Assembly: GCA_003133425.1 (NCBI GenBank)
Contig: PKXI01000433.1
Coordinates: 1 to 23,125 of the forward strand
Source: Acidobacteriaceae bacterium
GTDB taxonomy: Bacteria; Acidobacteriota; Terriglobia; Terriglobales; Acidobacteriaceae
Reading direction: 5' to 3'
Length of the DNA stretch: 23,125 nt
Shown here: positions 8,607 to 16,504 of the stretch, piece after piece
Layout of the letters: every line of letters starts with the position of its first letter
Position numbering within the stretch: the first letter of the stretch is position 1
Notes under the pieces: generated by a model
The model's input: only the letters and a program-made list of their open reading frames with translations
Told to the model about the DNA's origin: nothing
Database searches by the model: none
Position numbers and translations under genes: made by a program

Positions 8607-9659
8607 ATGAAACTTCTCAAGGGAATAGGAACTGGACTGTGCGTTACCGTGCTCTGTCTTGTCGCGACCCCGAAAGCTAAGGCCGGCGAGCAGGATAGCA
8701 AGACTGTTGTCACCTTTGCAGTACCTGTCGAAGTTCCGGGCGTTGGCGCCCAGACTCTACCAGCAGGCACTTACCTCTTCAAGGTTCTCGACTCCTCCCC
8801 GGATCGGGACATCATCCAGATTTCCAATCAGGACGGCACCCATGTGTTCGCCACCTTCCTTGGAGTCCCTAATTCCCGTTTGAAAGCACCGGACCTGATT
8901 ACGGTGATGTTTAGCAATCGTCCCGCCGCGGATCCTCAAGCTCTGAAGGCCTGGTACTATCCGGGCCGCATGTGGGGCGACCAGATTGTTTATGAGAAAA
9001 CAAGGGCCACTCAACTTGCCAAGGAAACCAACGAGCCGGTGCTCTCCACCTCTGTTGTTCTGGCCACTTCGTCCGTCGATGTTCTAAAATCGGCGACAAT
9101 TGAGGCAGTTAACCCAGGCGGAGGAACAGTTGCTTTGGCCCAGCTTGTGGACGCTCCTCCCGTGGTCGCTCCCGCGCTTGCTGTTGCTGCGGAACCCGCT
9201 ATTTCAGCCGTACCTGTTGTTGCAGCAACGCCTATGGCTGCAGCGGAGCCAACTGTCGCCGTCGCACCTCAGCCAGCGGCTGAGCCAGTAGTTGCAACGG
9301 AATCCACTGTTGCAGCGGGGCCCGCAATTGCAGTCGCATCCCCGCCTGCAGCGGAGACAATGGTCGCAGTTGCAAATCCGCTTCCACCTGCGCCGATTGC
9401 TGTAACCGAGCCTCCTTCCACACCAGCGCCAACTGTGACAGCAGAGCCAATTGCTGCACCAGCGCCTGTTGCTGCACAAGCGCCAATTGCTGTAACTGAA
9501 CCGCCGACTGCGGTACAGCCCGCTATCTCAACTTCACCTGCAGTGGCCGTGGAGTCCATGCCTAAGACAGCCAGTCTTCTACCTTTGATCGGGTTGGTCG
9601 GACTGCTCCTGCTGGGCGCTGGTTTCCTCCTGTCGAACCTCCTGAAGCGGAGCGCGTAA
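8607..9659 (+). CDS. Sortase substrate: secreted protein with Pro/Ala stalk and MPKTAS sorting signal
   Basis: A protein of 350 residues. The ATG at 8607 has GGAGAGAG directly upstream; the frame opens 31 codons earlier without a good start. Order: signal peptide 1-26 (cleavage after AKA); a globular domain at about 30-165 with VPGVGAQTLPAGTYLFKVLD and WYYPG, a pattern I associate with small acidobacterial secreted proteins; a low-complexity Pro/Ala/Val stalk at about 180-315; the sorting motif MPKTAS at 318-323; a hydrophobic helix at about 324-343; and a short basic tail KRSA. This is the tripartite layout of a sortase substrate, with the LPxTA-like variant of the motif. The sortase gene follows on the same strand. 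Its product is probably displayed on the envelope. The anchoring target in a diderm is unknown. Confidence 0.85.
   Translation: MKLLKGIGTGLCVTVLCLVATPKAKAGEQDSKTVVTFAVPVEVPGVGAQTLPAGTYLFKVLDSSPDRDIIQISNQDGTHVFATFLGVPNSRLKAPDLITVMFSNRPAADPQALKAWYYPGRMWGDQIVYEKTRATQLAKETNEPVLSTSVVLATSSVDVLKSATIEAVNPGGGTVALAQLVDAPPVVAPALAVAAEPAISAVPVVAATPMAAAEPTVAVAPQPAAEPVVATESTVAAGPAIAVASPPAAETMVAVANPLPPAPIAVTEPPSTPAPTVTAEPIAAPAPVAAQAPIAVTEPPTAVQPAISTSPAVAVESMPKTASLLPLIGLVGLLLLGAGFLLSNLLKRSA
9100..9560 (+). repeat. Degenerate Pro/Ala-rich repeats (stalk-coding)
   Basis: Codons for Ala, Pro, Val, Glu and Thr recur in short degenerate units such as PxAVAxPPAAE. The octapeptide pattern IAVTEPP(S/T) occurs twice, about 30 residues apart (near 9400 and 9490). 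The region encodes an extended stalk and is prone to slippage or recombination. It also produces long spurious frames on the other strand. Confidence 0.75.
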
Positions 9660-10027
9660 GTCAACTGAGGTGTAAAGTGTTCCACAATTTCTGCACCCCG
9701 AAACCATTGTTCTGCAGTGGCATTGTCCCTGAGAAAATGTCGTCGCGCACGTAAATGAGAAGGGTATGCAAATTGTGAAACCGCTCTAAATCGCACGGCA
9801 TTTTACGCGACCTGGAACCGATGGCACAAAAGGAGGCGGTACGCGAGTATTGCCTCCTTTATCCGTCCATTCGCATCTGCGTACTGGCAGGGCAATGGTT
9901 TCAGAACGAGTTGAAAGGCTGGGCGGATTACTGAAATTACCGAATCCGCAAAAGGCGTGAAAAGAGAAGCCGGCGGATATCCCTCCGCCAATGGCACTTC
10001 TTGCGGTGGAGGCAAGGGAACCCGACT
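9660..10027 (+). other. Gap between substrate and sortase genes, with one hairpin
   Basis: No gene is seen in these 368 nt. The only clear structure is the hairpin at 9829-9860. The sortase may have its own promoter here or be read through from the substrate gene. No promoter was recognised by eye. Confidence 0.5.
9829..9860 (+). terminator. Hairpin between substrate and sortase genes
   Basis: A 14-bp stem (9829-9842 with 9847-9860) containing two G.U pairs and closed by a GCGA tetraloop of the GNRA type. The stem ends in TTT but no longer U tract follows. It could be a partial terminator that sets sortase expression below that of the substrate, or an RNA-stability element. One arm contains AGGAGG. 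Confidence 0.55.
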
Positions 10028-10639
10028 ATGATGCCTGCAATTGAGAAGCAATGGTTATCGATGCCTGGCCGGGCGTTCCTCCACTGGACGCAAAGGCTGC
10101 TATTCATTACAGGTGCACTTGCAGTTTCCTATGTCGCGGTGACTCTCCTCTACGCAATGTTCTACCAGGAAGCTGCAGGCAATGTTCTTGAAAAGCAGAT
10201 TTCTAATCAAGAACAACACAAAGTGATCCTGTCAACGATCATGCCCAGACAAGGCGATGTTCTTGGCCGCATTGAGATTCCAAGGCTGGGAATGAAGGTG
10301 GCAATTCTTGAGGGCACTGCGGCACAGACTCTGCGACTCGGTGTTGGACACATCAAAGGCACGGCCATTCCCGGACAGCCTGGAAACATCGGAATCGCGG
10401 GACATCGCGATACATTCTTCCGCGCGCTCAAGGACATTCGCACCAATGACAAGATTATGATTCAGACTGCAGCGGGTCTTTCAAGCTACGAGGTGGACAA
10501 GGTGCAGATTGTCGCTCCTGACGACACAGGTGTTCTCGCCCCATCGACCAGTTCTGCAATCACGCTCGTGACCTGCTACCCATTCCAGTTTATCGGCGGA
10601 GCTCCGGAACGATTTGTAGTGCACGCGCACAAGGAATAA
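10028..10639 (+). CDS. Class D-like sortase
   Basis: A membrane-anchored cysteine transpeptidase of about 203 residues. There is one N-terminal transmembrane helix (about 23-44) and then the sortase beta-barrel. The catalytic residues are visible: His126 in AGHRDTFF, Cys183 in TLVTCYPF and Arg195 in APERFVV. The LVTCYP context and the N-terminal anchor fit the class D type, which acts on LPxTA-like signals. The protein just upstream ends in MPKTAS, so the two are a plausible enzyme/substrate pair. The start is uncertain: TTG 10001 opens the frame, and the ATG pair at 10028/10031 has AAGG about 10 nt upstream. Class assignment is by motif; anchoring in a diderm envelope is inferred. Confidence 0.92.
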   Translation: MMPAIEKQWLSMPGRAFLHWTQRLLFITGALAVSYVAVTLLYAMFYQEAAGNVLEKQISNQEQHKVILSTIMPRQGDVLGRIEIPRLGMKVAILEGTAAQTLRLGVGHIKGTAIPGQPGNIGIAGHRDTFFRALKDIRTNDKIMIQTAAGLSSYEVDKVQIVAPDDTGVLAPSTSSAITLVTCYPFQFIGGAPERFVVHAHKE

Positions 10640-10653
10640 TCGCCGTTATAGAC

Positions 10654-10683
10654 CCGACAGCCAGTTCTGGCGTCCGACTTTTT
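10654..10683 (+). terminator. Probable terminator after sortase gene
   Basis: GCCAG/CTGGC pairing, extended by GAC/GTC across a bulged A, forms a short hairpin from 10654 to 10673. A T tract lies at 10679-10683. It is 15 nt after the sortase stop codon. The stem is weak and the T tract is displaced by several bases, so this is tentative. Confidence 0.4.
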
Positions 10684-10854
10684 CCCCGGTGGGATGAATA
10701 AAACTCGATTGCCCGCGGTGTTGTTGAATGGAGGCGATCGAGTCGTCCGGAAGGCGCAAGCCAAGTGTAAGTCCATTGATCACTGGTGCCGCTTACTCGC
10801 TTACATAATTCAGGTAGCGCCGGATGACGCCCAAGAATACCAACTGGAGAACGC

Positions 10855-11550
10855 TCATTGATTGGCAACGATCACGGGCTTTTCAGCATTGTGTTCGGGT
10901 AATTGGTCCAGCAGGACAACATTGAGCAGCGACTTGTGCACCTGGATGCGGCCGTTATAACTGATAAAACCGAGCGCGCGAAAACGATTCATGAAGAAGC
11001 TTACGCGGGACCGCGTTGTGCCAATCATCTCTGCCAGAGTTTCCTGCGTAATCGGAGGAATGAAAGTTTCCGGCTCTCCGGGCTTTCCAAACTCCGCCAT
11101 CAGTAAAAGAATTCGCGCTAAACGTTTTTCGCTGGAGTTAAAAAGCTGGTCGACCAGGTCGGCCTGGGTGCGCATGCTGCGCTCCAGCAAAAACTTCAGG
11201 AACAAGTCGGAGAACTCATGCTCCTGGTGCATTACGCGGATCATCTCCTCCCGCGTGATTTTGAGCGCAACGCATCTGACGAGCGCAGTGGCAGTGGACA
11301 ATCGAAGCCCAGGAACAGCCGCCAGCGCCGCCTCGCCAACAAAGTCGCCGGAAGAGAGTAGCGTGATGGTGGCCTCTTTACCGGCCTGCGAAACGACGGT
11401 GAGCTTTGCCCGGCCATGCTGAAGATAAAAGACGGAGTCTGCCACATCTCCCTGAGTGAAGAGGTTGTCTCTCTCCTTGAATTCGACGATTCTCCGGCCA
11501 AGGCCGGCGTGCGCGAGGAAAGCGGCTGTGTCAAACGTCGAGTTGTTCAT
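10855..11550 (-). CDS. Crp/Fnr-family transcriptional regulator
   Basis: A regulator of 231 residues. The cyclic-nucleotide-binding-like domain spans about 20-105 (FTQGDVADSVFYLQHGRAKL; GDFVGEAAL), followed by the dimerisation helix at about 106-138. The C-terminal winged helix-turn-helix has TQETLAEMIGTTRSRVSFFM at 168-187. There is no N-terminal Cys cluster, so it is not an oxygen-sensing iron-sulfur Fnr; the ligand, if any, is unknown. A strong ribosome site AAGGAGG precedes the ATG at 11550. It lies about 290 nt downstream of the response regulator and probably has its own promoter. A decayed paralogue lies on the far side of the kai operon. Confidence 0.92.
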   Translation of the reverse strand: MNNSTFDTAAFLAHAGLGRRIVEFKERDNLFTQGDVADSVFYLQHGRAKLTVVSQAGKEATITLLSSGDFVGEAALAAVPGLRLSTATALVRCVALKITREEMIRVMHQEHEFSDLFLKFLLERSMRTQADLVDQLFNSSEKRLARILLLMAEFGKPGEPETFIPPITQETLAEMIGTTRSRVSFFMNRFRALGFISYNGRIQVHKSLLNVVLLDQLPEHNAEKPVIVANQ

Positions 11551-11842
11551 ATCAGTTCAACCTCCTTCGAGGCGTTTCCGGTGCGTGATGTGGACTGCAA
11601 CGGGTCGATCAGAACCCACGAACCGGGCACTTCAATGAGCAAAAGCAGAACATGCTTCGCGACCTAGAGCCGGCAGCACGCGGCGAAGATACACTTCCGC
11701 AGGCTGCACGTAGTTTCATGCACGGGGAATGGTCGGGCTATCGGGGATGCTGCTAATAATGAGGGGCTTTGTCCGGAAATTCCCTGACAAGAGGCGTATC
11801 TAGTCGATAAATTGGGCAGGATGGCGCCCTGAAACAGAACTT

Positions 11843-12547
11843 CTACCGGGTCGAACCGCGCGGCTCACTCTCCAGCGTTTCTGGGGTCAATAGTCCCATC
11901 TGCACTGCAAACCGAACCACGTCGCTGCGCGTTCGCAGTCCGAGCTTCTCGGCAAAACGTGAGCGATAAGTCTCAATTGTTTTCACACCCACAAAAAGCC
12001 GTTTTGCTATTTGGGCACTGGTGTATCCCTGCGCCACGAGTCCGAGTACCTGCAACTCGCGCTGGCTAAGGATGTTTACCGGTCGTGTGGACCCAGCTTT
12101 TGTACTACTCTTCGCCAGCACATCCTGGACAAGAATGTTGGCCAAACGCGGATCCACGAAGATCCCGCCGCGATGCACCGCTCGTATGGCGGCAATCAGC
12201 TCCGCATCTACCGCCCTTTTCAGCAGGTAGCCGGAGGCGCCTGCAGCCAGTGCCGATCGCAAGTATGCAGGGTCATCGTGCATTGTGAGGACGAGCACTC
12301 GGGTTTTGCGGCAGTCTCGCACCATCGTTTGCAGCGCCTTCATACCTCCAACCCGAGGCATTGTGAGGTCCAGCAAGGCCACGTCAGGTTTCGTTTCCCG
12401 CGCTGTCTCAACCGCCTTCTCTCCATCGGAAGCTTCCGAGACAACTTCCATATCGGGCTGCGCATTCACCAGCATTCTGAGTCCTGCGCGGAGAATTGCG
12501 TGATCGTCCGCAATCATGACCCTGATCGTTTTTGTGTGCGCCGGCAT
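11843..12547 (-). CDS. LuxR/NarL-family response regulator
   Basis: A two-component response regulator of 234 residues. The receiver domain (about 8-122) has the acidic pair D14/D15, phospho-acceptor D60 in VALLDLTMP, T88 and K110. The LuxR-type HTH at about 158-220 includes LSQRELQVLGLVAQGYTSAQ and the recognition helix KTIETYRSRF. GGAGGAG lies 9 nt before the ATG at 12547. The gene starts 21 nt after the histidine kinase stop, so they are translated as a pair and are almost certainly cognate. It is the last gene of the kaiC-kaiB-kinase-regulator operon and the likely DNA-binding output of the module. Its targets are not evident. Confidence 0.95.
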   Translation of the reverse strand: MPAHTKTIRVMIADDHAILRAGLRMLVNAQPDMEVVSEASDGEKAVETARETKPDVALLDLTMPRVGGMKALQTMVRDCRKTRVLVLTMHDDPAYLRSALAAGASGYLLKRAVDAELIAAIRAVHRGGIFVDPRLANILVQDVLAKSSTKAGSTRPVNILSQRELQVLGLVAQGYTSAQIAKRLFVGVKTIETYRSRFAEKLGLRTRSDVVRFAVQMGLLTPETLESEPRGSTR

Positions 12548-12568
12548 ATCGAATGCTCCTCCGCCTCA

Positions 12569-13867
12569 TTAGGAACTGGAGGTCGGGTTTGCAAGTGGGG
12601 CTTGCACCAGAATCCTGGTTCCCCTGCGTTGAGAGATGAAACGCACTGTCCCGCCTATCATTGCAGCTCTCTCTCGCATACTCTGAATACCGAGACGGTG
12701 CGAGGAAACAGCCACGGCCTCAGCGTCGAAGCCACAGCCGTCATCAATAACTTCCATCTCAACAGCCGTGGCCAAATTAGCGAATCGAATTCTGACGGTT
12801 CCGGCTCTCGAATGCCTCGCAACGTTTGTCAGGGCTTCCTGGATAATTCGATACAACGTGATTTGGACTGTTGGCGATAAGTCACGGGATTCAAGATCAC
12901 CAAGTTTGAGATCCACAGCTATGTTGTAATTTCTTGTGTACTCGCTTGCGTATCTGCTAAGTGCAACACCCAGGCCGTGGTCCTCCAGCACTGTTGGGTG
13001 AAGCCCCCGGGCCAGTCGGCCGACCTCGTCGATGGCCTGGGCCGCGATTTCCCGAAGCCGATGTCCCTGTTCCTTGACATCTGCCAGTTTCCGGGCGTCC
13101 TCCAAAGTACGCAGGCCGACCAATAGAGCGGTGAGCAACTGGCCGGCCTCGTCATGCAATTCGCGCGCAATCCGGCGTCGTTCCTCCTCTTGTGCTGAAA
13201 GTGTGCGTTCTAAAATGAGCCGACGCATCTCTTCGGCCTGTTTGATTGCCGCGGCCTGCTTGCTTTTTTGCTCCCTGAGATCGGTTATCACCATGCCCAG
13301 GGCCTGGCCACTGAATCCACGAAGCCGGTTAAGAGATAGATGGACCGGGATCGGATTGCTACCTGTGCAATGCAGGCTGAATTCGCCCATCGCAACTGTC
13401 TTCCAAGCACCGGCAAGCAAAGTGTCGAATCTGTCTCGCTCTCTTTCCGCAACCAGCGACTGCAAGGCAATTCCAATAACCTTCCCTGGTGGCCTGCTGA
13501 TCAGTTGTGCAAATCCGCGGTTGCAGTAGAGCACGACACCTTTTCGGGAAAGAGTCGCTGCGCCCTCGCTCATCGCCTCTACCAGCATGCGATAGTTGGG
13601 TTCGAACCCCTTCAGTGATACCAACCGTTCTCCGTGACGGCCGGAAACCATCAGAGCATCTACTTCTCCCGACCGAATTGCGTGAAGAGTTTCCTCAACG
13701 CTTTTCAGCCGGGCGCGGAGCTTTGTGTGCTGATCCGAGGCTGTGGATGGCGGAAGTTTACGTGAAGATGGTCCAGAGCTTCTGCGAGATCCTTGTGGCG
13801 CACCGACTTTACCGGGCAGACGTCCGGGTAGAACTCGGCCAATGGAATGTGCACGCTTGTTGGCCAT
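12569..13867 (-). CDS. Soluble PAS-domain histidine kinase (HisKA_3 type)
   Basis: A kinase of 432 residues with no transmembrane segment, so it senses an internal signal. The N terminus (about 1-50) is basic and disordered. A short coiled segment carries IRSGEVDALMV, and a PAS domain follows (about 90-195). Next comes a coiled coil and the HisKA_3 dimerisation domain with phospho-acceptor H238 in IARELHDEAGQ. The ATPase domain has the N box QEALTNVARH (343-352), G1 DDGCGF (375-380) and G2 RLGIQSMRERA. Kinases of this type phosphorylate NarL/LuxR regulators, and one follows directly. The gene begins 20 nt after kaiB, so Kai proteins may influence it. It has no KaiB-like sensor domain and is therefore not a SasA orthologue in structure. 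Confidence 0.93.
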   Translation of the reverse strand: MANKRAHSIGRVLPGRLPGKVGAPQGSRRSSGPSSRKLPPSTASDQHTKLRARLKSVEETLHAIRSGEVDALMVSGRHGERLVSLKGFEPNYRMLVEAMSEGAATLSRKGVVLYCNRGFAQLISRPPGKVIGIALQSLVAERERDRFDTLLAGAWKTVAMGEFSLHCTGSNPIPVHLSLNRLRGFSGQALGMVITDLREQKSKQAAAIKQAEEMRRLILERTLSAQEEERRRIARELHDEAGQLLTALLVGLRTLEDARKLADVKEQGHRLREIAAQAIDEVGRLARGLHPTVLEDHGLGVALSRYASEYTRNYNIAVDLKLGDLESRDLSPTVQITLYRIIQEALTNVARHSRAGTVRIRFANLATAVEMEVIDDGCGFDAEAVAVSSHRLGIQSMRERAAMIGGTVRFISQRRGTRILVQAPLANPTSSS

Positions 13868-13887
13868 CTTCTCTTTACGCCCTTACT

Positions 13888-14208
13888 TTAGCGTGCCGGT
13901 TGAAGATCCAAACCCACAATGACACTCTCGGTCTTGGAGAGGTTCCCAATGATCTTTTTGACCGGCGGCGGAAGCCTTCTCACCAGGGTCGGAATGGCGA
14001 TGATCTGATCGCCCTTGGCCAATTGCGGCTTCTCAAGCAAGTCCACAACCTCAATACGGTACTTGCCATGCAGTTTTTCCTCACAGATCTTCTTGAGGTT
14101 GGCGATCGCGGCAATCGAATTGGGGGTTTGGCCCGCGATGTAAAGGCGCAACCGGTAAAAGTCACCCTGGACGGTCTTGGCAGGGCGCTTCTTTACGGAA
14201 CTCTTCAT
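13888..14208 (-). CDS. kaiB: KaiB-family circadian clock/timer protein
   Basis: A KaiB protein of 106 residues, the usual length. The family core is clear: [14 protein letters not shown] (about 18-31), [20 protein letters not shown], and [12 protein letters not shown] followed by VIVGLDL. The cis-proline segments around IPTL and LPPP, central to the fold switch in cyanobacterial KaiB, are kept. There is a short basic N-terminal extension. KaiB binds the CI ring of KaiC, and kaiC lies 61 nt upstream in the same operon. The start at 14208 has only a weak ribosome site, so translation may be coupled to kaiC. Whether it fold-switches here is not known. Confidence 0.95.
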   Translation of the reverse strand: MKSSVKKRPAKTVQGDFYRLRLYIAGQTPNSIAAIANLKKICEEKLHGKYRIEVVDLLEKPQLAKGDQIIAIPTLVRRLPPPVKKIIGNLSKTESVIVGLDLQPAR

Positions 14209-14269
14209 CAGTCAGTTCTCGATTCCTGGTCCAAATGGGCCAAACTTACTTCTCGTCCGCCGCCGCTGC

Positions 14270-15736
14270 TCATTGTCCCGCGACGTGTGTGGCTACAGTA
14301 TGATCGCTCAGAACCATGCCCAGTTCCAGGCCATTCTTACTCACAATCAGCTCACGCACTTCACGCGAATGTGCCATGCCGCGGGATTTCAGAACGTAAA
14401 GCTCGCGTCTCGGCCGTCCGTTGGGTTTGCTGTCCCGCAAGACGATCCAGGTGTCCATTAGAGAGGAGACGGCCGCGGCGGTTCTTTCCTGGGGATCTCC
14501 TGCGAAAGTCAGATTTGTGAACATCGATGTAATCTGTTGCACCTTGAGGAAATCGACCAGGCGCACCAACATCGACTTAACGTCATAATTGCCCGAGGTC
14601 GAAATCAGGTTCGTAATCGGGTCGATTACAACGACGCCTGGTCGAAGCTGGGTGATCAGCTTGTGAATCACAGCCAGGTGTCCTTCCAGGCCAGTGCTGG
14701 TTGGCCTCATCGCGTTGAAATTCAACAGGCCTTTTTTTGTCCACCGCTCCAGGTCAAGACCAACCGAGCGCATGTTGCGCAGAATCTGGCTGGGAGACTC
14801 CTCAAAAGTAAAATAAAGGCAAAGCTGACCACGTGCACAGGCGGCGCTGACGAAATTCGCTGCGAGGCTGGATTTCCCGGTTCCCGCCGTACCGGTCACC
14901 AGCACACTGCTTCCACAGAAAAATCCCTTACCCTCCGTCATCTCGTCCAATGCGGAGATTCCAGTCGAGACGCGGTCCGTTAGAGCTTTGTGAGTAAGTA
15001 CCAAAGAGGTGATTGGCAGCACTGAGATGCCATCCTCTCCGATCAGGAACGGATACTCATCGGTGCCGTGGGCCGTGCCACGATACTTGACCACGCGCAA
15101 ACGCCGGGTAGAAATCTGATCCGTTACACGATGGTCCAGCGAGATCACGCAGTCGGCGATGTATTCCTCCAATCCGTGACGGGTCAACGTCTGAACACCC
15201 GCTTCCGCGGTAACAATCGCGGTGAGATTGTGGTCTTCAAGCCAGCGGAACAGCCGGCGGAGTTCCGACCGCAGAATCGACGAGTCGGCAATTCCGGAGA
15301 AAAGTGCTTCGACGCTGTCGAGCAGAACACGCTTTGCCTTGATCGATTTGACCGCGTGAGCTAATCGAATGAATAGGCCATCGAGGTTGAATTCTCCAGA
15401 CTCGGCAATCTCGCTTCTCTCAATGAAAACGTAATCCACCAACAGTTTCTTGTTTTTGACAAGCTTGGGCAAATCAAAACCAAGCGACGCGACATTGGCT
15501 GTCAGCTTCTCCTCGGTTTCCTCGAAATCTATATATACTCCCGGCTCGCCGTATTCAAGGGCTCCATGCACCAGAAACTCCATGCCGAGTAAGCTCTTGC
15601 CGCAACCCGCGCGACCACATACCAGCGTGACGCGACCTTTCGGCAGGCCTCCACCTGTGACTTCGTCCAGGCCCTGGATTCCGGTCCGGGTCTTGGCAAG
15701 GGAAGCGCGAATAACTTTCGATTTGGCGCGGGGCAT
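14270..15736 (-). CDS. kaiC: KaiC-family double-domain ATPase/autokinase
   Basis: A KaiC-family protein of 488 residues with two RecA-like domains. CI: Walker A GRAGCGKS (41-48), catalytic glutamates E72/E73, Walker B RVLLDS (136-141). CII: Walker A GTAGTGKS (282-289), glutamates E312/E313, Walker B VVVIDP (368-373). The positions matching the S431/T432 phosphosites of cyanobacterial KaiC are S424/S425 in AAVSSLMDTW, so both keep a hydroxyl but the Thr is Ser. The protein ends about 30 residues earlier than the 519-residue cyanobacterial form and lacks a recognisable KaiA-binding tail; no kaiA is present in the window. AGGAG lies 7 nt before the ATG. It is the first gene of the operon. Autophosphorylation is inferred, not shown. 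Confidence 0.95.
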   Translation of the reverse strand: MPRAKSKVIRASLAKTRTGIQGLDEVTGGGLPKGRVTLVCGRAGCGKSLLGMEFLVHGALEYGEPGVYIDFEETEEKLTANVASLGFDLPKLVKNKKLLVDYVFIERSEIAESGEFNLDGLFIRLAHAVKSIKAKRVLLDSVEALFSGIADSSILRSELRRLFRWLEDHNLTAIVTAEAGVQTLTRHGLEEYIADCVISLDHRVTDQISTRRLRVVKYRGTAHGTDEYPFLIGEDGISVLPITSLVLTHKALTDRVSTGISALDEMTEGKGFFCGSSVLVTGTAGTGKSSLAANFVSAACARGQLCLYFTFEESPSQILRNMRSVGLDLERWTKKGLLNFNAMRPTSTGLEGHLAVIHKLITQLRPGVVVIDPITNLISTSGNYDVKSMLVRLVDFLKVQQITSMFTNLTFAGDPQERTAAAVSSLMDTWIVLRDSKPNGRPRRELYVLKSRGMAHSREVRELIVSKNGLELGMVLSDHTVATHVAGQ

Positions 15737-15935
15737 AGAAAGACTCCTGAGGTTCAGCTCTGTTGGGCGCGGGCGTCAATCTTCCGCGCAATCCTGGCAC
15801 GGCGGTCGTGTCTTCGCCAATAGGACGTGGCGCAGTTCCCCACCGACGAACCACCGACGCCTCGGCAGCAGGCAGCGAACAGCAAACTGCTCATCGCTTT
15901 CCGCGATCTTCGCGTGCGGGGTTGCTGCGTGGAAG

Positions 15936-16312
15936 CTCGTGGATAAACAATTTTGGGGGTGAACAATGAATGTGCAGCCCGCTCCAGCCTCGGACAACAA
16001 AACCTGATTTCCTGAACCTGTCCACAAAAATCCGAACCTGCAACCGGGTTGTCCCTGGCATTTCGGAGAGCGTTTCCAGATTGACTCTGGAAGATACAGT
16101 CTTGGGTTTGCCGTCCTTGTCGAAATCGGCCAGCAGAAGCATAGCGCGAGCTACTTTGATTTCGCCGGAATCGAAAAGTTGGTCCACCAAATGCTCCTGC
16201 CAAGAATGTCCAAAGCAGCTTCCTTGCCGAACCCGGAAACCATGGCGTGCCCAACTCGCCCCGCCAAGATGGAAAAGACTGCGACGGCAGCATCTCCCAA
16301 CGCAAAGGGACC
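15936..16312 (-). pseudogene. Decayed Crp/Fnr-family regulator
   Basis: Two pieces of a Crp/Fnr protein lie in different frames. From 16312 to about 16190 one frame reads GDAAVAVFSILAGRVGHAMV and then SGFGKEAALDILGRS, which aligns with residues 34-67 of the intact regulator at 10855-11550. From about 16199 to 15936 another frame reads EHLVDQLFDSGEIKVARAML and later NLETLSEMPGTTRLQVRIFV, matching residues 131 to about 205 including the helix-turn-helix. About 60 residues (the rest of the ligand domain and part of the dimer helix) are missing at the junction, and no start codon region is preserved. It is therefore a remnant with an internal deletion and frame change, not a working gene. Confidence 0.7.
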
Positions 16313-16504
16313 TCACAACTCTCGGCGCGGATTTCCTGCACTAGAGGTCGGCTACAGAAACTTCTTGTTTATTTTGAAGGGTTTCAAGCATCAATTCTGT
16401 TCTGTTTTGCTCACTTTTGCCTCGGGCAGCTGACCGTTATGAGCCTGGTTTCCCGGTCGAGGCCGACATTGACCGCGTGTTGCAAAACAATGCCACTGTT
16501 TGAA

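Noticed and set aside
8243..8770. Minus-strand frame over the intergenic gap and the start of the sortase substrate
   Set aside because: No recognisable domain or ribosome site, and it overlaps the signal peptide-coding region of a well-supported gene.
9269..9796. Minus-strand Ala/Gly/Thr-rich frame
   Set aside because: It is the reverse reading of the Pro/Ala repeat region of the sortase substrate; repetitive GC-rich codons keep the opposite frame open.
13507..14520. Plus-strand open frame of 337 codons
   Set aside because: It lies antisense across the start of the histidine kinase, all of kaiB and the end of kaiC, which have strong family motifs. Its translation resembles no known protein.
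16321..16400. Short minus-strand peptide MLETLQNKQEVSVADL resembling the start of a DeoR-type helix-turn-helix
   Set aside because: It stops after 16 codons, has no continuing homology in any frame, and is too short to distinguish from chance.
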